Positions 10,662 through 21,610 of a stretch of DNA of 64,000 nucleotides are shown piece by piece. The notes under the pieces were generated by a model. The model was not told the DNA's origin and ran no database searches. It was given only the letters and a program-made list of their open reading frames with translations. Position numbers and translations under genes: made by a program. The stretch comes from Ichthyophis bannanicus (lineage: Eukaryota > Chordata > Amphibia > Gymnophiona > Ichthyophiidae): positions 585,372,438-585,436,437 of the forward strand of contig CM066033.1 in NCBI GenBank assembly GCA_033557465.1. Direction: 5' to 3'. Numbering within the stretch: position 1 is the stretch's first letter; every line of letters starts with the position of its first letter.

Positions 10662-11440
10662 CACCACCCAGGGAAAAGATCTAGGCATCATCATGGACAA
10701 TACATTGAAATCTCCTGCCCACTGTGTGGTGGCAGCCAAAATGCAACCAGAATGTTAGGAATTAGTATGTTTATGTTTATGTTTAATTAAAATTTGATAT
10801 ACCGCCCAACACCAGAGGCACCTGAGCAGTTCACAATAAAACAATATAAAACAAATTAAAAACAGGCTGCATGAAAAAGAAAGGAACGCCATAAAATAGA
10901 TAGGACAGAGAAGAAAAGAAGAACACTGAAAGAACAATAGTAGGAAAGGAATAGAAAATAGAATAGTAGGAAAGGAATAGAAAATAAAACAAAACATATC
11001 ATAATGTCCGTGTATCACTCCATGGTATGGCCGTGCTTTGAGTATTGTGTGCAATTTTGGTGTCTGCATCTCACAAAAGATATACAAAGCAGAATTAGAA
11101 AAGGTACAGAGAATAATAAAGGGGGTGGAATGATTCTCATATGAGGAAAGGCTAAAGAGATTAGGACTCCTTAGTCTGAAGAAGAGACGGCTGACACAAA
11201 ATATGACAGAGGTCTATAAAATCCAGAGTGGTATCACAAATTGATTGTTTATTCTCTCCAAAATTACAAACGCTAGGGGACATACCATGTAGTTACAAAG
11301 TAGTACATTTGAAACATAGGATGAAATTTATTTTCTCTCAACTCATAGTTAAGCTTTGGAACTCATTGCCAGAGAATGTGGTAAGAGCATTTAACATAGT
11401 TTGGTTTAGGCAAGTTGAAAAGTGTACATTAGTAATGAGA
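10662..11440 (+). pseudogene. CR1 LINE RT fragment, right of the solo LTR
   Basis: Continues the CR1 interrupted at 9533. It has GKDLGIIMDNTLK-like coding text, then (after an insertion at 10767-10985) the CVQFWCLHLTKDIQSRIRKGTENN and [18 protein letters not shown] blocks and the KLWNSLPENVVRAF C-terminus near 11352-11400. Stops and frameshifts are frequent. Confidence 0.8.
10767..10985 (-). repeat. LINE 3'-tail fragment plus 26-bp tandem duplication
   Basis: Minus-strand sense reads GGGCGGTATATCAAATTTTAATTAAAC, the tail motif also seen at 60247-60276 at the end of an L2-type LINE. It interrupts the CR1 at 10662-11440. At its right end AATAGTAGGAAAGGAATAG-type words are duplicated (about 10935-10985), which may be a long target duplication or slippage. 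Confidence 0.6.
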
Positions 11441-11529
11441 CACAATGCTGCGTTTTTCCCATTTCCAGAAACAGGTATGTGGGGAGGAGGGGGGTTATAT
11501 GTGTTTCTTATAGGAAGTGTCAGGGAACG

Positions 11530-12297
11530 CAGCTGAGGGGCTGCAACTCTTCAGAAATGTGCCAGGTCACACTCCCCCCCCCCCCCCCCTGCGATTGGCT
11601 CTCTGCATGGTGGAGCCCCATGGTGTTAGGGAGTATCAGGAGCTAGGTTCGTACATGTGTAGTTGTCATGTGGAGTGCCATGGGTTGTCCGTGTGTTGAG
11701 GGCTGCATGCGTGCGTGCATAGATGTATGTGTGAGTCAAGGGGTGTATACATGCAACATTGGGAGGGCATATGTGCATGTGTATGTCATGAAGTATGTTG
11801 GGGGATTCGTGTGTGTGTGTGTGTGTGTGTTTTCATGGGGAATGTCATGGCGAATGTCACTGCCTTTGTGTGTCTGTGTGTGTGTGTTTGTGTGTGTGTG
11901 ATGGAAATGTAGAAGGCTGTGTGCAAGAGTGTGTCCCTCTGTCATGATCCCCCTTCTCAGGTTTCCTCAAGTTTCTCCCTCTCATAACCTCCCATGACCT
12001 TCCTCCCAGTCTCTCTCTCTTTCCCTATCATGACTGCTTCAGGCTTCACCCAGTATTTCTCAAGGCCTCCCATCCATCCTTCCCCCAAGGTCTCTCTCTG
12101 TCTCTCTCATATAACCCCCGTCCTAGGCTTCACTCATTTTCTCTGTCATACCCCCGCCCCCCGCCCCCCCCCCCCTTTTCATCCAGTCTTTTCTTGTCCC
12201 TGGCTGCAGTTCCTCAGAAAAGCATGTTCTCACTTCCCCCCCCCCCCCCCCCCCCCCACTGGGATTGGCTCTCTGCATGGTGGAGCCCCATGGTGCA
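11530..12297. repeat. Duplicated block with poly-C runs
   Basis: GATTGGCTCTCTGCATGGTG, followed by GAGCCCCATGGTG, occurs at about 11592-11624 and again at 12262-12295. Each time it is preceded by a C homopolymer (about 16 Cs near 11573; more than 20 near 12236) and a CTGCA..TCAGAAA segment. The two blocks lie ~670 bp apart in direct orientation. Between them are a (GT)n tract and pyrimidine-rich sequence. No coding gene is credible. Confidence 0.65.
11806..11902. repeat. (GT)n microsatellite
   Basis: GT dinucleotide runs at about 11810-11831 and 11871-11900, interrupted by ~40 bp. Overlapping valine/cysteine-rich frames are products of the repeat. Confidence 0.9.
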
Positions 12298-12917
12298 AGA
12301 AGCATGGACTGTCTTAAAGGACTACAGCAGGGGACTGCTACTTCTGGCGAGAGATCTGCAATTGAAAGTATTTACTTCTGGGAATTTTTCTAAATCTTGG
12401 GGAAAAAGGAATTATTTAGATTAAAGCTAATTAATCTGTGAATCCAGTGTATTTGTTAAATCAGTCAGGGCCTAGTAACAGCAAAGGGCTTTCAGTTTAA
12501 ATTTAAGACACAGCAGAGAGCTTTCTGGTTAAATTTAGACCCCAAGACTCCCTCTATCCAAGCAAGGACTGTGGGACTCCCTCTGGAAATTGGTCACAGA
12601 TTACATTACAAGCAGATTACATTAGGACAGGGTACTGTGCAGCAGCCAGCTTTTAATAAGTCTTCATTCCCACCCACTCCTGGGTTAATTGTAGCTTTAT
12701 AAGTGCTTAAACCGCTTAAAGGAAAGGAGGTGCCATATTCACTCTCAGGTGCAGCTGTTTATCCTCATTAGGCATATATTAAAGACCTGAAATTAATTAA
12801 GCTTCAGGTCAACAAAGTACATTAAATATATTAGGTATAGTTTTATTAGTATAAGTATCCCCAGCGACCCCTAGTAAGTAAAGAACTTAAATATCTAAAC
12901 ACAACCTTAAAACTAAG

Positions 12918-13811
12918 ATGGAGGCTTTCCAGTCTTTTGCAGTGAGTGTCACATGTATGATTTTCTCCCAGCTGGTAAGGGGTCTTACGTGTGCACTAGG
13001 TGCAAGGAGCTCTTTGCTCTCAGGGAAGGAGTCCGATCTCTGGAGGCTAGAGTAGCAGAATTGGAGGACATAAGGAAGCCAGAGAGGTAGATAGACGAGA
13101 CCTATAGGGATATAGTACTGAAGTCCCACCTCCAGTCTGGCAGCATCCCTGTTGCCATGGAGGAGAGAGGTTATGTGACAGGAGAGAATCACCCTGGTGT
13201 GGCAGGAAGTGATCCTGTAACTAGGACATGTCCTCTAAGTGATGTAAAACTCTTGCACCGAGGAAGTTTCTCCAGAGCCATGTGCCCATGAGGGAAGGGT
13301 TAGGACAGCCATTATTGTTGGTGATTCGATCATTAGGCATGTAGATAGCTGGGTGGCTGGTGAACGTGAAGATCGCCTGGTAACATGCCTGCCTGGTGCG
13401 AAGGTAGCGGACCTCACGCGCCACCTAGACAAGGTCTTAGATAGTACCGGGGAGGAGTCTGCTGTCTTGGTACATGTCAGTACTAATGACATAGGAAAAT
13501 GTGGTAGGAAAGTTCTGGAGGATAAATTTAGGCTTTTAGGTAGGAAGTTGAAATCCAGAACTTCCAGGGTAGCATCCTCCAAAATGCTTCCTGTTCCATG
13601 CACAGGACCCAAAAGGCAGACAGAGTTCTGGAGTCTCAATGCATGATTGAGACGATGGTGCAAGGATGAGGGGTTTGGATTTGTTAGGAACTGGGGAACA
13701 TTCTGGAGAAAGGAGGGGCTCTTCCGAAGGGATGGGCTTCACCTTAACCGGGATGGAACCAGGCAGCTGGCATTAACCTTTAAAAAGGAGACAAAGCAGC
13801 TTTTAAAATAG
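12918..13811 (+). pseudogene. CR1 ORF1 (esterase-type) pseudogene
   Basis: Homologous to the intact ORF1 at 45770-46690. The N-terminus has an early frame change, after which the zinc-binding CTRCKEL and leucine-rich coiled coil (LREGVRSLEARVAELE) are readable. An in-frame stop follows (KPER then stop). The SGNH-hydrolase segment VHVSTNDIGKCGRK is readable at about 13470-13510. A stop replaces a tryptophan codon after LNA near 13644. Confidence 0.85.
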
Positions 13812-13846
13812 ATAATAGGGGAGAGCCAACAGTCACCCAAGAGTGC

Positions 13847-16831
13847 ATGGTTCAGAAGAATGTATCCTTGAAGGATACTACAAAAAGAATGAAGTTAGGG
13901 CATATCAGCAGAAAGGTTCCAATAAAGACAAAAGTAGCCCAAATGCCCTTGAGTACGGAGCAGACAGAGCTTAAAGATTCCAAATTATCCATGCCTACCG
14001 ATAGCCAGATTAATATGAATAAAATACAGTCTCTAAAATGCTTGTATGCAAATGCTAGAAGTCTTAAAAATAAGATGGGAGAGTTAGAATATATAGCACT
14101 AAATGAGAGGTTAGATATGATTGGAATATCAGAGACATGGTGGAAGGAGGACAACCAGTGGGACACTGTGATACCTGGGTACAAACTATATCGTAATGAT
14201 AGAGCTGATCAAATTGGTGGAGGGGTTGCTCTCTATGTTAGAGAGGGCATTGAGTCAAAAAGGATTAAAGTTTTGCAGGAAACAAAATTTGCTGTAGAAT
14301 CTCTATGGATTGAAATTCCATGTAAAAAGGGGAAGGCGATGGCAGTGGGAGTGTACTATCGACCGCCTGGCCAGAATGAACAAATGGATGATGAAATTCT
14401 CAAAGAAATCAGAGAAGCCAACAAAAGTTACAGCACAGTAATAATAATGGGTGATTTCAATTACCCTGGTATTGATTGGGTCAGTGTCACAGCAGGACAT
14501 GCTAGGGAGATAAAGTTTCTAGATGAAATAAATGACTGCTTCTTGGAGTAGCTGGTTCATGAACTGACCAGAGGGGAAGCCATTTTGGACTTAGTCCTTA
14601 GTGGAACACCAGATCTGGTGCAAGAGATAAGGGTGTTAGGGCCACTTGGCAATAGTGATCATAGCATGATCGTGTTTGATTTAATTAATGAAGGAGGGAT
14701 GGTAAGGAAATCCACAGTACTACCTTTTAAGTTTCGAAAGGGAGAACTATGATAAAATGAGGAAAATAGTTAAGAAAAAACTAAAAGGAGAATTTGCAAA
14801 GGTTAAAGACTTACATCAAGCTTGGGTGTTGTTTAAAAATACTATCTATCTTGGAAGCCCAGACCAGCTGTATTCCACGCTTTAAGAAAAGTGGAGGGAA
14901 GTCCAAAAAAATTCCAGCATGGTTTAAAGGTGAGGTCAGAGAGGCTGTTGTTGCCAAAAAAGCATATTTCAGGAAATGGAATAAGAAGCCAAATGATGAA
15001 AACTGGAAAGAGCACAAGCACTGACAAGTTAAATGCAAGGCATTGCTAAGGCAGGCAAAGAGAGAATTTGAAAAGAAGCTTGCTGTGGAAGCAAAAACGT
15101 GTAATAAAGATTTTTTCAAGTACATTTGTAGCAAAAAAAACTGTGAGAGAGTCAGTTGTACCATTAGATGATAGAGGGGTAAAAGAGGCACTAAGAGGGA
15201 ACAAGGCCATAGTGGAGAGACTGAATGAATTCTTTGCTTTGGCCTTTACTAAGGAAGATGTAGGGATGTTACCCATGACTGACATGGTATTAAAAGGTGA
15301 TATTGCAGAAGAATTGAAAGAAATATCGATACACCAGGAAGATATATTACAACTATTTGATAAACTGAAAAGTAGCAAATCTCCTAGACTGGATGGTATA
15401 CATCCAAGTGGGTTGAAAGAACTGAAATATGAGATTGCAGACGTGCTATTAATAATCTGTGAACTATCATTAAAATCATCTGTAATACCAGAAGATTGGA
15501 GGATGGCCAATGTAAAGCCAATTTTTAAAAAGGGTTCCAGGAGTGATCTGGGAAACTACAGACCGGTGAGCCTGACGTCAGTACCGGGAAAAATGGTAGA
15601 AACCATCATAAAGAACAAAATGACTGAACATGTGGATAGTCATGGCTTAATGGGAGACAGCCAACAAGTCTTTAGAAAATGAAGATTGTGTCTTACTAAT
15701 CTGTTATGTTTTTTTGAAGGTGTGAATATACAGGTAGATAAAGGTGAGTCAGTTGATATAGTGCATCTGGACTTTCAGAAAGCCTTTGACAAGGTCCCTC
15801 TGCAGAGACTTTTGGCAAACTAAAAAGTTATAGGATAGAAGGTGGTGTGCTATTGTGGATCAGGAACTGGTTAAAAAGATAGAAAGCAGAGGGTAGGGCT
15901 AAATGACCAATTTTCCCAGTGGAGAAAGGTGAATAGTAGAGATCTGTACTGGGTCCGCTGCTTTTTAACATTTTCATAAATGACCTGGAAATGGGAATAA
16001 TGAGTGAGGTTATCAAATTTGCAGATGACACAAAACTAAAGGAGGATTGTGGAGAATTGCAGGAGGATCTTGATAAATTGGAAGACTGGGCATCCAAATC
16101 GCAGATGAAATTTAATGTGGACAAGTGCAAAGTTATGCACCTAGGAAAGAACAACCCAATCTATGGTTACACGATGCAAGGTTCCACATTAGGAACCACC
16201 ACCCAGGAAAAAGATTTAGGCGGCATTGTGGATAACATGTTAAAACCCTCCATCCAGTGTGCAGCGGTGGCCAAGAGAGCAAATAGAATGCTAGGTATCA
16301 TGAGGAAAGGAATGGAAAATATAACAAAAGGATATTATAATGCCTCTGTATCGTTCCATGGTGCAACTGCACCTTGAATATTATGTGCAGTTCTAGTCAC
16401 TGTATCTTAAAAAGGATATAGCACTATTAAAAAAAGGTACAGAGAAGAGCCACCAAAATGCTAAAGGGGATGGAAGGATACCCCTATGTAGAGAGGCTAA
16501 AAAGGGTAGGGCTCTTCAAACTGGAAAAGAGATGGTTGTGGGGAGAAATGATAGAGGTCTATAAATTAATGAATGGATTGGAATGGATAAACATAGATCG
16601 ATTGTTTACATCATCAGAATATAGAAAGACTAGGGGCTTTGCAATGAAGCTACAGGGTAACCTATTAAGAGAAAATATTTTTTCACTCAGTGTAATCAAA
16701 CTCTGGAATTTGTTACCGGAGGATGTAGTAAAAGCTGTTAGTGTAGCTGGGTTTAAAAAAATGTTTGGACAAGTTCCTGGAGGAAAAGTCTATAGACCAT
16801 TATTAAAAGGGACCCAAGATATCACTGCTTG
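13847..16831 (+). pseudogene. CR1 ORF2 (endonuclease-RT) pseudogene
   Basis: The first 234 codons (13847-14551) are open and contain the AP-like endonuclease with SLKCLYANARSL, IGISETWWKED (catalytic Glu), GGGVALYVREG and IIMGDFNYPGIDW. A stop follows CFLE. Later frames give the linker (15068 on), RT with [14 protein letters not shown] (15568 region), a damaged motif A/B stretch at 15770-15960 and a deletion before motif C (KFADDTKLKEDC lacks residues found in copy 2). The C-terminus EDVVKAVSVAGFKK lies near 16720. At least six disruptions. Confidence 0.9.
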
Positions 16832-17124
16832 ACCCAATACAAGCACTGTGGAACCTGTGTCTTTTGGGGAAACTGCTAGGCCCTTATGACCTAGATTGGC
16901 CACCGCTGGAAACAGGATACTGGGCTTGATGGACCTTGGTCTGACACAGTAAGGCATATCTTTTGTTTTTATGATCTCCCAGTTTGTCTCATGAGACCTC
17001 AGACTTGAGACAAGCTGAACTTCATCTACTTCGGGACTTCATCATTCAAGAGAGCTGATTGCAGTGAAGCGAGGAGAACATGAACCCTCGACAAAGGTAC
17101 TTACACCAAAGCAAAATATGCCTA

Positions 17125-17278
17125 AAAAGGTGTGGACAAATTATTGGAGGAAAAGTCTTATAAATTATATATTCCAAGTACATGTGAGCTGGATTGGCCA
17201 CTGTGAGAAATAGGATAGGGGCTAGATGGACCTTTGGTCTGACCCAGTATGACAGTTCTTATGTTCTTAAGGAAGGGA
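17125..17278 (+). repeat. CR1 3' tail fragment
   Basis: Carries the KFLEE-like codon remnant (ATTGGAGGAAAAGTC), CTGGATTGGCCACTGTGAGA, ATGGACCTTTGGTCTGACCC and a CAGTTCTTATGTTCTTA end, matching CR1 3' termini elsewhere. 5' truncated. The ~150 bp between this and the CR1 ending at 16976 is unassigned. Confidence 0.75.
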
Positions 17279-17464
17279 GTTCCCTAAATGCAAATCAATT
17301 CCTATGTTTGCCATTGGTGTCCCTTCCTTTCCTACAGTTCCTAACTAGTTATATTGCTTGTTAAAAAGATGCCCTACACTGAGCAACTTTTCTGATGCAG
17401 AAAAGCATTTCTCAAATTATTTATCCACCTCTCTCTAAAACACCACAGCATTACACAGCAACAC

Positions 17465-17590
17465 ATTAGCAAACATAGAAACATGATGGCATATAAAGAC
17501 CATATGCCTATTCAGTCTACCCTTCCTACTACTACTACAGTCTCTTTTCTTCTAAATATGCAAAAAGAACAATATATAAATACAAATAAA
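17465..17590 (-). repeat. CR1-like subfamily B 3' tail
   Basis: Minus-strand text reads AGGGTAGACTGAATAGGC, then GCCATCATGTTTCTATGTTT. This is the 3' end of the element whose body starts just downstream on the plus strand. Two copies in opposite orientation lie head to tail here. Confidence 0.65.
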
Positions 17591-17609
17591 TCATCACTTC
17601 ACCATTTAT

Positions 17610-18680
17610 TAATGCTTGGGTTAGAAACTGGTTGAGTGGGAGGCGGCAAAGCGTACAAGTAAATGGAGCTCACTCTGAGGAGAAGGATGTTACCAGTGGT
17701 CTGTCCCAGGGATCTGTCCTTGGTCCGATTCTTTCTAACATTTTTGTTAGTGATATTGCAGAAGCGCTGTCGGGTAAGGTTTGCCTCTTTGCGGATGATA
17801 CCAAAATCTGCAATAGAGTAGACACCCAGGAAGGTGTAGATAACATGAGGAGGGATCTAGCTAAGCTTGAAGAATTGTCTAGAATTTGGCAGCTGAGATG
17901 TAATGTTAAAAAATGCAAGGTCATACATTTGGGTTGCAGCAATTCAAGGGAGCAATATAGTATAGGGGGTGAACTACTGTCCACACAAGAAGAACGGGAC
18001 CCAGGTATGATTGTGTCTGATGATTTTAAAGTAGCTAAACAGGTAGAAAAGGCAACGGCGAAAGCTAGAAGGATTCTTAGGTGCATAGGGAGAGGAATGG
18101 TCAGCAGAAGAAAAGAGGTGATATTGTCTCTGTATAAATCTTTGGTGCAACCTCATTTGGAGTATAGTGTGCAATTCTGAAGACTGTACCTTCAAAAGGA
18201 TATAAACAGGTTGGAGTCGGTGCAGAGAGTTGCTACTAAAATGATTAGTGGGCTTCATTATAAAGCATATGAGGACAGACTTAAGGATCTTAATATGTAT
18301 ACTTTAGAGGAAAAGCAGGATAGAAGTGATATTATTGAGACGTTTAAATATCTCCATGGCATAAATGCACAGGAGGGGAGCCTCTTTCCATTGAAAGCAA
18401 GCTCTGCTACGAAGGGACATAGGATGAGGGTGAAAGGGGATAGATTTAGGAGTAACATGCGGAAATATTTCTTTACGGAAAGAGTGGTAGATGCATGGAA
18501 TAGTCTCCCAGAGGAGGTGGTAGAGATGAGAACAATATCTGTCTTCAAAAAAGCATAGGACAAACACAGAGGATCTCTAAAGGTAAAAAGGGGACTGTTG
18601 TAGTGGTTGATATGGAAGGGCAGACTAGATAGGCCATGCAGTCTTTTTCTGCCATCATGTTTCTATGTTTCTAACATATT
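17610..18680 (+). pseudogene. CR1-like LINE (subfamily B), RT C-terminal half
   Basis: 5'-truncated LINE. From 17632 one frame runs 182 codons: motif B SQGSVLGPILSNIFVSDI, intact motif C CLFADDTKIC, then CNVKKCKVIHLGCSN and HLEYSVQF, with one stop. The next frame (18211-18558) gives ESVQRVATKMISGL, LEEKQDRSDIIETFKYLHG and the FFTERVVDAWNSLPEEVVE C-terminus. The 3' end shows CTGCCATCATGTTTCTATGTTTCTA. Only about two breaks in 1 kb, so it is younger than many neighbours. Confidence 0.85.
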
Positions 18681-18834
18681 GGAGCATGTTTACTGAAGTG
18701 CACTAATGGTTAGCATGAATTTTAGCACACAGTAAATGGTTAGCACACTATAAATGCCACCATGGTAAAAATCCCATGCTAATTACACTTGGGTGGGGAT
18801 TGAGAAGGTTAGGGGAAAGAGCAGAATTATGTTT

Positions 18835-18970
18835 ATGTTTATCACATTTGATATACCACTCAAGCCAAAGCATCAGAGCGGTTTACAATATTCCATAAAA
18901 GTTACAGAAAATATGAAAAGAACGCCATTAATTAGATAGGACAGAATAAGAGATACAGTGATAGTTAAAG
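18835..18970 (-). repeat. LINE 3'-tail fragment
   Basis: Minus-strand sense carries AAACCGCTCTGATGCTTTGG and GGTATATCAAATGTGATAAAC, a member of the 'gcGGTATATnAA' tail family found at the ends of L2-type LINEs here (compare 10767, 35768, 50271, 60247). Confidence 0.6.
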
Positions 18971-19109
18971 GAATAGAGGAGACAAGAAGAAATGCTCCAC
19001 ATAGCATCTGAAGAGGTAGATATCATACCACCAGGTGTTTAAGCTCCCACTCATAACCTCTGCTGTCGACATCACCCCTCCACCGCTCCGATCTCCACAA
19101 GAAAAGTTA

Positions 19110-19645
19110 CAGAGAAAAAAAGAATAGAATGCTAAAGGGAATTGAAGGATACCCCTAAAGGCTTAAAAGGTTAAGACTCTTCAGCTTGGAAAAGAGATGA
19201 CTGAAGGGAGATATGAAAGAGGTCTATAAAATAATGAGTGGAACAGGTAAACGTAGAACGATTGTTCATCCCTTCAAAAAGTAGAAAGACTAGGGGACAT
19301 GCAATGAAGCTACAATGTAGCACATTTAAGACTAATCAGAAAAAATATTTTTTCATTCAATGTGCAATCAAACTCGAGTTCGTTGCCAGAGGACGTAGTA
19401 AAAGCTGTTAGTATAGCTGTGTTTAAAAGAGGTTTTGGAAAGTTCCTGGAGGAAAAGTCCATAAACCATTATTAAAGTGGACCAGGAAAATCCACTGCTT
19501 ACTGCTGATATAAACAGCTGGAATCTGTCTACTTTTTGGGAACCTGACAGGCCCTTGTGACCTGGATTGGCCCTGTTGGAAGGATAATGGATGCCATAGA
19601 CCTTTGGTCTGACTCAGTATGGCATATCTTATTTTCTTAGGGGCA
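19110..19645 (+). pseudogene. CR1 C-terminal/3' fragment
   Basis: Decayed copy of the last part of CR1 ORF2 and the 3'UTR: AAAGGGAATTGAAGGATACC, GAAAAGAGATGACTGAAGGG, the KLE-FVARGRSKSC block equivalent to [29 protein letters not shown], and GACCTTTGGTCTGACTCAGTA followed by a CATATCTTATTTTCTTA end. Confidence 0.8.
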
Positions 19646-19699
19646 GAGAGTGGGCATTGGCCACACATTGCATTTAGTGCAGGTGTCATTAGCACATAT

Positions 19700-19865
19700 A
19701 TTACAGCAGTGGGCTAAGCACCAGAGAAGCCTAGTTCAAATCCCTCTGCTGTTCCTTGTGACTATGGGCAAGTCACTTAACCCTCCATTGCCTTAGTTAC
19801 AAACCTAGATTGTAAGCAGACAGGAAAATACCTACTGTACCTGAACTCTGAGAAAGGCATAAGCT
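19700..19865 (+). repeat. tRNA-derived SINE fragment
   Basis: Degenerate A box GTGGGCTAAGCACC, B box AGTTCAAATCC at about 19733-19743, and the body CTTGTGACTATGGGCAAGTCAC. Then ATTGTAAGCAGACAGG, as in other SINE bodies. The LINE-like tail is absent or unrecognisable. Confidence 0.65.
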
Positions 19866-19869
19866 AAAA

Positions 19870-20805
19870 ATTCATTTCCCATCCCCTTCCCCTTCCTCCC
19901 TTAATCATCAATGTTGCAGTTAGTGGGGGTGCACTTACTGCTACCTCAATGGGTGTTAATCACAGTTGCCGGTTTAGTTCAGTGAGATGCTTCCCAACCG
20001 TAAACTACATGGGGGACTTGCTTTGATTAGCACACCTCCTGTGCTAAATATTTGCACTAAACACACGCTGAGATGCCAATTCTTTGCACAGTTTAGTAAA
20101 CACTTCCCATTATGAAATACTTATAGCATAATAAAAAAAAAATCATAAAGAACAAAAATGATTAGAAAAACTATAAAGAATTCACATTTCCTATCACTAA
20201 TCTCTGCACTGAATTGAATATTGCACTTCAGCAGTCTAATAATTTACAAACTGGGAAGTATTTGGTCAAAAACGTCAAGCCTTAGCCTTCCTTTTAAAAC
20301 GTAATTAGCTGGTTTTACTCCTCCACTCAAGCGAAACAGAATTCCATCAAGTATTGACATGAACAGCTAAAGGTCGCAGTTCTTGTAGTAGACAGTTTAG
20401 CAGCAGATAGAAAAAGCACCAAGAACAGTGTTTTTTGTGTTGATTGTATGTCCTTGTAGGCTCATAATCTAGTCAGCAGGTCTGTCAGATTATTTGGAAA
20501 ATACTGACGCAAACATTTAAAGATCAAAGTCAAAATGTTGATCTTTACTCTGACTGCTTCTAGAAAACAATGTTGTTCATAGAGGACTGGCGGAACATGC
20601 TATTCCTTTTAGTACCAGTTAGCAGTCGTGCTGCAATAGTCTGAAGCAATTAGAACTAACGTTGAGACTAGTCCCTGGTAAGGCATGATAAAGTGAGGTA
20701 AAGTAATTCATTCTGCTAATTATCAGTGAATGGTTTAAGGTAGCAACCAGTTGTATCTGTTGTAAACAAAAAGTGACAGCATAACTACTTAAGAGACATA
20801 TGTCA
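19870..20805. other. No feature recognised
   Basis: No ORF of note. Around 20085-20110 the text GCACAGTTTAGTAAACACTTCCC resembles the complement of 18668-18695 (GGAGCATGTTTACTGAAGTGC), hinting at remnants of an old inverted-repeat element spanning 18.67-20.11 kb. Confidence 0.35.
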
Positions 20806-20813
20806 CTAGAGGC

Positions 20814-20975
20814 CAGGAGTTCTCAACCCAGTTCTGGAAACACATCCAGCCAATCATGTTTTCAGGAATATCACTGCCTCCATTGAATGCAAATTTCTCT
20901 CATGCATATTCATTGTGGTTATCCTGAAAACCTGACTGGCAAGGTGTATCCTGAGGACTGGGTTGAGAACCACTG
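20814..20975. mobile_element. Palindromic non-autonomous hAT-like element, copy 2
   Basis: CAGGAGTTCTCAACCC...GGGTTGAGAACCACTG, 162 bp, with arms carrying TTTTCAGGAATATC and TGCATATTCATTGTGG. Flanks CTAGAGGC (20806-20813) and CTATAATC (20976-20983) share 5 of 8 bases. The family is as at 7707 and 25446. Confidence 0.8.
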
Positions 20976-21610
20976 CTATAATCTACTGGAAATCCATTTT
21001 GAAACCTAAATTTGATCTCTTTGGGATAAATTAGTCTCTATAGCCAAGGGGTATGCTAAATAGCACCCTAGATCTATGTCTCATCCAGAGATTTTGACTT
21101 TGAAGGAACTAATTTTAATCTGTTATGATCTAACCCAGGGGTGGCCAACTCCAGTCCTGGTGCACCACAATCCAGCCTGGTTTTCAGGATGTCCCTAATG
21201 AATATTCATAAATCCTACTCCTTACACTCACAGATCAAAACACCCTTCTCCCAACATATAATTCAAAAACAGATTTTTAATGTATAATCAATCACTTACC
21301 ATTAACTTAATCTCAACTACAAACAATCAGCAGAGACTCAGTAGTGAGTAGACAAACTAAATAATAAGTAGGAGAAAAGCCTCAGATAACTTAACCTCCC
21401 TCTATGTGGCTACTCAAAGCCATAGGGGAACAGACAGTTCCACATCATAGGATGAAAAAACTTCTCCCATCAATGAATTCAAAAATGTTTTTATTACAAA
21501 ATACTTAAAAACCTCTAAACAACATCTACAGCAGAAGATACCCCAGGGCACCCTGACAGTAACAACCACTCAAATGGTATTATAACACCAATTCTATAGG
21601 AGCTATTTAA

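Larger units (their letters stand above)
12309..16976 (+). mobile_element. CR1 LINE, near full length, decayed (copy 1)
   Basis: Aligns along its length with the CR1 at 45169-49851: a ~600-bp 5'UTR with GAGAGATCTGCAA and GTTAAATCAGTCAGGGCC, then ORF1, ORF2 and a 3' end with GATGGACCTTGGTCTGAC and GGCATATCTT. About 4.67 kb. No clear target duplication was found. Its ORF2 N-terminus is better preserved than in copy 2, but the rest is broken. Confidence 0.9.

Noticed and set aside
11668..11945. Cys/Val-rich ORFs near 11.7-11.9 kb
   Set aside because: Produced by the (GT)n microsatellite.
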